Source of the DNA: JAJAZB01 sp964244295
GTDB lineage: Bacteria > Bacteroidota > Bacteroidia > Cytophagales > Spirosomataceae
Assembly (NCBI GenBank): GCA_964244295.1
Contig: CAXTIG010000006.1
Location: 1 to 64,000 of the forward strand
Length of the DNA stretch: 64,000 nt
Direction of reading: 5' to 3'
Numbering within the stretch: position 1 is the first letter of the stretch; the number at the start of each line of letters is the position of its first letter. Shown piece after piece: positions 56,175 through 64,000 of the stretch. The position numbers and the translations under genes were made by a program. A model generated the notes under the pieces. That model did not search any database and had not been told where the DNA came from. It saw nothing but the letters and a program-made list of their open reading frames with translations.

Positions 56175-56366
56175 ATGCCGACGCAATTTCTTACCGATCC
56201 CAAAGGCCGAAGAGTCGGGGTTTTTCTTTCCGTCAAAGAATACCAGCGCCTGGTTGAAGCCGCCGAAGAATTGGCCGACATCGAAGCCTTCGACCGGGCG
56301 AAGGCCAAAAACGAACCCAGCGTTCCGCTTCGCGAAGCCATCCGACTTCGTCGTCATCATGGCTAA
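56175..56366 (+). CDS. Antitoxin (Phd/RelB-like) of a decayed pair
   Basis: 63 aa from the ATG at 56175 (MPTQFLTDPKGRRVGVFLSV); a TTG at 56157 would add six residues. KEYQRLVEAAEELADIEAFD and a C-terminal RAKAKNEPSVPLREAIRLRR are typical of short antitoxins paired with RelE. Intact. It overlaps the start of the RelE remnant by 8 nt. Confidence 0.75.
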   Translation: MPTQFLTDPKGRRVGVFLSVKEYQRLVEAAEELADIEAFDRAKAKNEPSVPLREAIRLRRHHG

Positions 56367-56615
56367 GTATCAGGTTGTTCTGGTCAAGTCGTGCAGCGCC
56401 TCTTGCGCAAACTACCCGAGGCTCTTGCTACCTAACTCGAAGAGGCCATGCTGACCCTCGAAAACAACCCACGGTTACCGGGTTGCAAAAAGTTGAAAGG
56501 CCCCCTGGGTTACCGCATCCGGGTCGGCGATTACCGCATCATTTACGAAATTCAGGATAAAATTCTACTCGTTACGGTGCTCGAAGTGGGCAACCGGAGC
56601 GAGATTTATAGCTAA
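56359..56615 (+). pseudogene. RelE/ParE toxin with a frameshift and a nonsense change
   Basis: Begins MAKYQVVLVKS in frame with the ATG at 56359, then shifts frame at about 56390 (one base missing) into QRLLRKLPEALAT, hits TAA at 56432-56434 where family members have Gln, and continues LEEAMLTLENNPRLPGCKKL, KGPLGYRIRVGDYRIIYEIQ and VLEVGNRSEIYS to the TAA at 56613-56615. The second half is a perfect RelE C-terminus (RVGDYRIIYEI). Two independent lesions make this a pseudogene rather than a sequencing slip. Confidence 0.88.
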
Positions 56616-56617
56616 AC

Positions 56618-59734
<3,117 letters not shown>

Positions 59735-59758
59735 ATTTTGAAGGAACTTTTACAACTG

Positions 59759-59852
59759 CCTGTCATCCCGACGCAGGAGGGATCTTTCGCTTCTATTAAC
59801 CAAACAGTTTGTTAGTTGAGGCGATAGATCCCTCCTGCGTCGGGATGACAGG
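59759..59852. repeat. Perfect 27-bp inverted repeat after leuS
   Basis: CCTGTCATCCCGACGCAGGA... (59759-59785) and its exact complement at 59826-59852; 40-nt loop. GTCATCC family. Confidence 0.85.
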
Positions 59853-59866
59853 AAAAATAAAACGCT

Positions 59867-60841
59867 ATGCTTCCCCCCCTAAAATTCCGTCCCCACTTCA
59901 AAGACAAAATCTGGGGCGGCCAGAAAATCCGCACCGTACTCGGCAAGGATTTCGGTTCGCTGCCCAACTGCGGCGAAACCTGGGAACTCTCCGGCGTGCC
60001 GGGCAACATCTCGGTCGTGGAAAGTGGCCCGCTCGCCGGGCGCGATTTGGTTTCGTTGATTCAGGAATTCAACGGCAGCCTCGTCGGGCAGCGGGTGTAC
60101 GAAAAATTCGGTACCGAGTTTCCGCTGCTCATCAAATTCATCGACGCGGCCGACGACCTCAGCATCCAGGTTCATCCCAACGACGAACTGGCCCGGCAAC
60201 GCCACAATTCGTTTGGCAAAACCGAAATGTGGTACATCCTCCAGGCTGACGAAGGGGCCACGCTCAACTCCGGTTTCAACCGGCCCGTGACGAAGGACGA
60301 GTACGTCAAAGCCGTGGCCGACAACACGTTGATGGAGTTGCTCAACATCGAGCCGGTGCGGGCCGACGACGTATTTTTCCTCCCCGCCGGGCGCGTTCAC
60401 TACATCGGCAAAGGCATTTTGCTGGCCGAAATTCAGCAAACCTCCGACGTCACCTACCGAATCTACGACTTCGACCGGACGGACGACAAAGGCCAGAAAC
60501 GCGAACTCCACACCGAAGCCGCCCTCGACGCGATTGATTTCACGGTGTATTCCGAATACAAAACGCCTTACCGGAGAGGCCAGAACGAAGCCGACACGCT
60601 GGTCGATTGCCCCTACTTCAGCACCAACCGCCTCGACCTCACCCAGCCCCTCGACCGCGATTATTTCGGACTGGATTCCTTCAAAATCTTCATCGGCCTG
60701 GCCGGTACCGCCACCCTCCACACCGAGGCGGGCGAAGTCACCGTAGCCCAGGGCGACGTGTGGCTGTTGCCCGCCGAACACGCCAAAATCACCCTCACCC
60801 CCCACGGCGGGGCAACGCTGCTGGAGGTGTACGTGGCCTAA
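59867..60841 (+). CDS. manA: Type I mannose-6-phosphate isomerase
   Basis: A 324-aa cupin-fold zinc enzyme: LKFRPHFKDKIWGGQKIRTV, LGKDFGSLPNCGETWELSG, FPLLIKFIDAADDLSIQVHP with the QVHPND zinc motif (next residues NDELARQRH), GKTEMWYILQADEGATLNSG, and FFLPAGRVHYIGKGILLAEI carrying the GxxHxxG...E motif. It interconverts fructose-6-P and mannose-6-P for GDP-mannose and glycan synthesis. Short form typical of Bacteroidota and Firmicutes. Single gene. Confidence 0.95.
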   Translation: MLPPLKFRPHFKDKIWGGQKIRTVLGKDFGSLPNCGETWELSGVPGNISVVESGPLAGRDLVSLIQEFNGSLVGQRVYEKFGTEFPLLIKFIDAADDLSIQVHPNDELARQRHNSFGKTEMWYILQADEGATLNSGFNRPVTKDEYVKAVADNTLMELLNIEPVRADDVFFLPAGRVHYIGKGILLAEIQQTSDVTYRIYDFDRTDDKGQKRELHTEAALDAIDFTVYSEYKTPYRRGQNEADTLVDCPYFSTNRLDLTQPLDRDYFGLDSFKIFIGLAGTATLHTEAGEVTVAQGDVWLLPAEHAKITLTPHGGATLLEVYVA

Positions 60842-60961
60842 AAACGACCTGTTGATTTCCAACGAAACAAAAAAAGGTTTCTCAAATTTTTCGGGTCAAT
60901 CCCTTGACCCGTATTTTTTCAGCTTTAGCTTTGCAGCACAAAGTTCTTTCTGAACCAACCC

Positions 60962-61582
60962 ATGAACCAAACCGAAGACCATCTTCGCGACCTTTCGGAA
61001 ATTCGTTCGCTGATGGAACGCTCCTCGCGGTTTATTTCGCTGAGCGGGCTGTCGGGCATTTCCGCCGGTATCATCGCCCTCGTCGGGGCCTGGGTGGCGG
61101 CGCGGCGCATCGGGGTGAATTGGGATTTTAGCCATCGCACGGTGAGCCGCTCGCCGGAGTTGTACCAATTTCTGGCCCTCGACGCGGCGGCGGTGCTCCT
61201 GCTCGCCGTGGCATCGGGCGTGTATTTCACGGTGCGGCGGGCGCGGCGCAAGGGCCAATCGGTCTGGAACCAAACGAGTCGGCGGCTGCTGTTCAACCTC
61301 GCCATTCCGCTCGCCACGGGCGGGGCCTTTTGCCTGCTTTTGATTAACCCCGCCCCCGGTCTGGTCGCCCCGGCCACGCTCGTGTTTTACGGCCTGGCGC
61401 TCATCAACGGCAGCAAATACACCCACGACGACGTGCGCTACCTCGGCTTTTGCGAAATCATTCTGGGCCTCCTGGCCGGTTTCCTGGCCGGTTCGGGCCT
61501 GACGTTGTTGTTCTGGGCGCTTGGTTTCGGCGTGTTGCACCTCGTGTACGGCGTGGTGATGTACCGGAAGTATGAGGTTTGA
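60962..61582 (+). CDS. Conserved membrane protein of the CreD operon
   Basis: A 206-aa protein with about five to six membrane helices: FISLSGLSGISAGIIALVGA, FLALDAAAVLLLAVASGVYF, LLFNLAIPLATGGAFCLLLI, LVAPATLVFYGLALIN, and EIILGLLAGFLAGSGLTLLF. The polar N-terminus MNQTEDHLRDLSEIRSLMER is conserved in Cytophagales relatives. It is regularly encoded upstream of a winged-helix regulator and creD, as here. Function unknown; perhaps a sensor or partner in envelope stress. Confidence 0.8.
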   Translation: MNQTEDHLRDLSEIRSLMERSSRFISLSGLSGISAGIIALVGAWVAARRIGVNWDFSHRTVSRSPELYQFLALDAAAVLLLAVASGVYFTVRRARRKGQSVWNQTSRRLLFNLAIPLATGGAFCLLLINPAPGLVAPATLVFYGLALINGSKYTHDDVRYLGFCEIILGLLAGFLAGSGLTLLFWALGFGVLHLVYGVVMYRKYEV

Positions 61583-61601
61583 GGGGTTGATTGGGTTTGA
61601 A

Positions 61602-61680
61602 GGTTTGATTGGGTTTGAGGGTTTAAAAGTGCATTCTCTTCAAACGCTCAAACCATCAAACTCTCAAACCCAGTCAAACT
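61602..61680. repeat. Inverted repeat of the GAGGTTTGAA family
   Basis: Arms 61602-61624 and 61658-61680 pair at 20 of 23 positions. Lies inside the operon between the membrane-protein and regulator genes; third copy of the family also found in leuS. Confidence 0.75.
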
Positions 61681-61689
61681 GATTTTCCC

Positions 61690-61998
61690 ATGAAAAACTT
61701 AATCGAAAACTTAAATAAAGCCTTTGAAAACCGGGTGCGGCTGGGCGTCATGTCGGTGCTGATGGTGAACGACTGGGTCGATTTCAACGCCCTCAAGGAA
61801 GCCCTCGCCCTGACCGACGGCAACCTGGCCAGCCACCTCTCCGCGCTCGAAAAAGCGGGGTACCTGGCCGTGCGCAAAGGCTTCATCGGGCGCAAACCCA
61901 ATACCTCTTTTCAGACGACCGAGGGGGGACGAAAGGCTTTTCAGGAACACCTCGACGCCCTCGAAACACTTTTAAAACAAACGCCCGTCAGACTCTAA
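61690..61998 (+). CDS. Winged-helix transcriptional regulator
   Basis: A 102-aa wHTH protein of the HTH_27/ArsR-MarR-like short family: LNKAFENRVRLGVMSVLMVN, WVDFNALKEALALTDGNLAS, HLSALEKAGYLAVRKGFIGR (recognition helix and wing), KPNTSFQTTEGGRKAFQEHL. These regulators sit between a membrane protein and creD in many Bacteroidota and probably control that operon. Confidence 0.92.
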   Translation: MKNLIENLNKAFENRVRLGVMSVLMVNDWVDFNALKEALALTDGNLASHLSALEKAGYLAVRKGFIGRKPNTSFQTTEGGRKAFQEHLDALETLLKQTPVRL

Positions 61999-62048
61999 TT
62001 TTTTTTGTCGTTTAACTCTGTATTTCAAAGTACTTTCCAAAAACCCTC

Positions 62049-63452
62049 ATGGAACCCGTAGAAAAAAACCTCTCGTTTTGGGAACGCTTCACCCGCTGGG
62101 TGCAGCGTTCGGTGATGCTCAAGCTGTTCACCATCGGCATTCTGACGCTCTTGCTCCTCATTCCGGCAAACCTGGTCGAAAACCTCATCCGCGAGCGGGA
62201 AGGCACCCGCGACCAGGCCACGGCGGAAATCAGCGGCAAGTGGGGCGCGGCCCAAACCGTCGGCGGGCCGGTGCTCACGGTGCCCTACCTGCGTACCGTC
62301 ACCGACGAGAAAGGGAAAACCAGCACCGAAACGGCCTACGCGCACCTGTTGCCCGAAACGCTGAACGTCACCGGCAGCGTCGTGCCCGAAAAACGCTACC
62401 GGGGCATCTACGTGGTGATGCTCTACCAGGCCCGCCTCCAACTCAACGGCACCTTCGCCCGTCCCGACTTCAGCAAACTCGGCGTGGCCGAATCAGCCTT
62501 GCGTTGGAGCGAAGCCTTCGTCAACCTGGGCGTGAGCGACATGCGGGGCATCCGCGAAACCGTGGGCCTGACCTGGAACGGGCAAGCCCTCGACCCCAGT
62601 CCCGGCATCGTCAGCGGCGATTTGTTCGCGGCGGGCATCAGTGCCCCCGTCGCGATGCCCGCCGCCGGGGCAGGGCCGCTGCGCTTCACGGCCAAGCTGG
62701 TGCTCAACGGCAGCAGCGAACTGAATTTTCTGCCCTTCGGCAAAACCACGACGGTGGCCCTGACCTCCGGCTGGGGTTCGCCGAGTTTCACCGGGGCGTT
62801 CCTCCCCGACCGCCGTAACGTGACCGGCGATGGTTTTTCGGCTAACTGGAAAGTGCTGCACTACAACCGGAACTATCCCCAGCAGGGCCTGGGGGCTTTT
62901 TTACCGAAAAAAACTACCCCGGTTTACGATGGCCGGGTAACGGCAGAACCCCGCGACGAAACCGGCACCTTCGGCGTACGCCTGCTTTTGCCGGTGGACG
63001 AATACCAGAAAACCACCCGCTCGGCCAAGTACGCCAGCTTGTTCGTGCTGCTCACGTTTGCCTCTTTTTTCTTCGTCGAAATTCTCAACCGGCGGCGTAT
63101 TCACCCGATTCAGTACCTGCTGGTGGGTTTCGCGGTGTGTTTGTTTTACGTGCTGCTGCTATCGATTTCCGAGCACCTCACTTTCGGCTGGGCCTACCTC
63201 ATTGGCAGTGGCGTCGTGCTGACGATGGTGTTTTTGTACACTCTGGGCGTGTTTAAATCGCTGCGTATTTCGCTGATTTTCAACGGTATTCTGGCTTTGA
63301 TGTACGCCTTTTTCTACTCGCTCCTTCAACTCGAAGACTACGCCCTGTTGCTCGGCAGCCTCGGACTGGCGCTGATCCTGGGCGTGGTGATGTACCTCAC
63401 CCGGCACATCGACTGGTACAACGCCTACGGGCGGGAGGAACTAACCACGTGA
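62049..63452 (+). CDS. creD: Inner-membrane protein CreD
   Basis: A 467-aa protein. N-terminal membrane anchor (MLKLFTIGILTLLLLIPANL), the conserved periplasmic domain (GGPVLTVPYLRTVTDEKGKT, AHLLPETLNVTGSVVPEKRY, RGIYVVMLYQARLQLNGTFA), then VLLTFASFFFVEILNRRRIH and five further C-terminal helices (QYLLVGFAVCLFYVLLLSIS). CreD proteins affect envelope integrity and beta-lactam or colicin response. Controlled here presumably by the wHTH gene 50 nt upstream. Confidence 0.94.
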   Translation: MEPVEKNLSFWERFTRWVQRSVMLKLFTIGILTLLLLIPANLVENLIREREGTRDQATAEISGKWGAAQTVGGPVLTVPYLRTVTDEKGKTSTETAYAHLLPETLNVTGSVVPEKRYRGIYVVMLYQARLQLNGTFARPDFSKLGVAESALRWSEAFVNLGVSDMRGIRETVGLTWNGQALDPSPGIVSGDLFAAGISAPVAMPAAGAGPLRFTAKLVLNGSSELNFLPFGKTTTVALTSGWGSPSFTGAFLPDRRNVTGDGFSANWKVLHYNRNYPQQGLGAFLPKKTTPVYDGRVTAEPRDETGTFGVRLLLPVDEYQKTTRSAKYASLFVLLTFASFFFVEILNRRRIHPIQYLLVGFAVCLFYVLLLSISEHLTFGWAYLIGSGVVLTMVFLYTLGVFKSLRISLIFNGILALMYAFFYSLLQLEDYALLLGSLGLALILGVVMYLTRHIDWYNAYGREELTT

Positions 63453-63464
63453 TCGATAGCAGAC

Positions 63465-63705
63465 GCCGGGGTCGGGGTCCTCACCTGAAGGATCAACCCA
63501 TCTTTTTAGTCGCGTAGCGACCTGATGTTTGTAGAAAAATGGATCGTTCCGCTCGTAGTTGGTCGCGTAGCGACCCAACCGAAGCGGGTTTGTTGGGTCG
63601 CTACGCGACTAAAAACGCAAAAAGAGACCTTTTTCTACAAACATTTGATGCCTAACGGCATCCCCAAAAGGTGTTGATGCTTTAGGTGTCCTCACCGACC
63701 CCGGC
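63465..63705. repeat. Nested inverted repeats between creD and the last gene
   Basis: Outer pair GCCGGGGTCGG (63465-63475) / CCGACCCCGGC (63695-63705). Inner pair ATGTTTGTAGAAAAA (63523-63537) / TTTTTCTACAAACAT (63631-63645). Several copies of the GTCGCGTAGCGAC palindrome and its GTCGCTACGCGAC variant lie around and within. No coding potential. Confidence 0.8.
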
Positions 63706-63749
63706 ACAGGGATTCGTTGAGAGAAAACCACTTTTATCCTACGCAAACC

Positions 63750-64000
63750 ATGAGAAGAAAAGTGATGGGTTGGGCTGTCGTCGTCGCGCTCACCGTGCTC
63801 ATCCCCTCCGTGTTGACGCTTCTTGCCAGTTGGCATTGGAAACCGGGCGCTTTGGTTTTGGCCTTTGTCCTCCTGTTGGGTGGTGCCGGTCTGACGTATG
63901 AACTGGTGGCGAAGAAGAAACTGAGCCATCCGGCCTACCGATTCGCCGTCGGTGTGGCACTGGCGGCCGTGTTCGTCCTCGTCTGGATGAATGCTGCCGT
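63750..64000 (+). CDS. Partial small membrane protein, cut by the window end
   Basis: An open frame from the ATG at 63750 to the last base, 83 codons, no stop yet. Three hydrophobic segments: VVVALTVLIPSVLTLLASWH, WKPGALVLAFVLLLGGAGLT and FAVGVALAAVFVLVWMN, joined by basic loops (ELVAKKKLSHPAYR). Consistent with a small integral membrane protein of unknown function. The 3' end lies outside the window. Confidence 0.65.
   Translation, partial: MRRKVMGWAVVVALTVLIPSVLTLLASWHWKPGALVLAFVLLLGGAGLTYELVAKKKLSHPAYRFAVGVALAAVFVLVWMNAA

Overview
This 64 kb window comes from the chromosome of a GC-rich member of the Bacteroidota, most likely the order Cytophagales (Spirosoma/Larkinella-type; this placement is inference). 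Supporting evidence: a SusC/SusD pair, CarboxypepD_reg-like N-termini, a SUI1-type YciH, an HC1-like histone, an alpha-oxoamine synthase of the sphingolipid type, a membrane protein/regulator/CreD trio, lipoboxes, and promoters of the form TAnnTTTG. No rRNA, tRNA or CRISPR array was recognised.

Layout. 0-2.5 kb: an AT-rich GIY-YIG-like fragment, a RAYT transposase between inverted REP sequences, DUF1801 and cupin genes. 2.5-14 kb: a class V aminotransferase interrupted by an in-frame 75-nt duplication with a stop, a SusC/SusD/GH144-like polysaccharide locus, DUF72, a secreted esterase and a lipoprotein beta-propeller. 14-31 kb: housekeeping and small genes (dinB, GNAT, acetoacetyl-CoA synthetase, photolyase, VIT1-type transporter, M23 peptidase, POT transporter, SUI1, MaoC, HC1-like histone, alpha-oxoamine synthase) and two toxin-antitoxin pairs. 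31-36.5 kb: accC, fasciclin, DHFR-like, VOC, DoxX, AraC/GlxA regulator. 36.6-40 kb: a three-gene cluster of an unknown 158-aa protein, an APH-fold kinase and a HopA1/LanC-like fusion, which looks like a peptide- or protein-dehydrating (lanthipeptide-like) system. 40-46.7 kb: histidine kinase, ppk1, FG-GAP protein, two small genes. 46.8-48.9 kb: an AT-rich three-gene block between long hairpins, next to the C-terminal stump of a tyrosine recombinase. 49-64 kb: S9 peptidase, gamma-glutamyltransferase, a second histidine kinase, a decayed RelE toxin, an unusually long leuS, manA, and the CreD operon.

Three themes stand out. (1) A repeat family with ends of the type AACCTCACCC...CCCCTCTCCTGCTGAGAGGGG has inserted in frame into two metabolic or essential genes: acetoacetyl-CoA synthetase (161 codons, carrying an intact DUF559 nuclease domain) and leuS (31 codons, no cargo). 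In both, the repeat is read in the same frame and gives the peptide SPSQQE[RK]GxG[GD]EV. leuS also carries a second, unrelated in-frame palindrome and an AT-rich patch. (2) The HopA1/kinase cluster has a LanC-like domain lacking its zinc core, next to a Cys-free candidate substrate. (3) Nearly every intergenic gap holds a long, often perfect inverted repeat (arms of 25-49 bp) that includes neighbouring stop codons.
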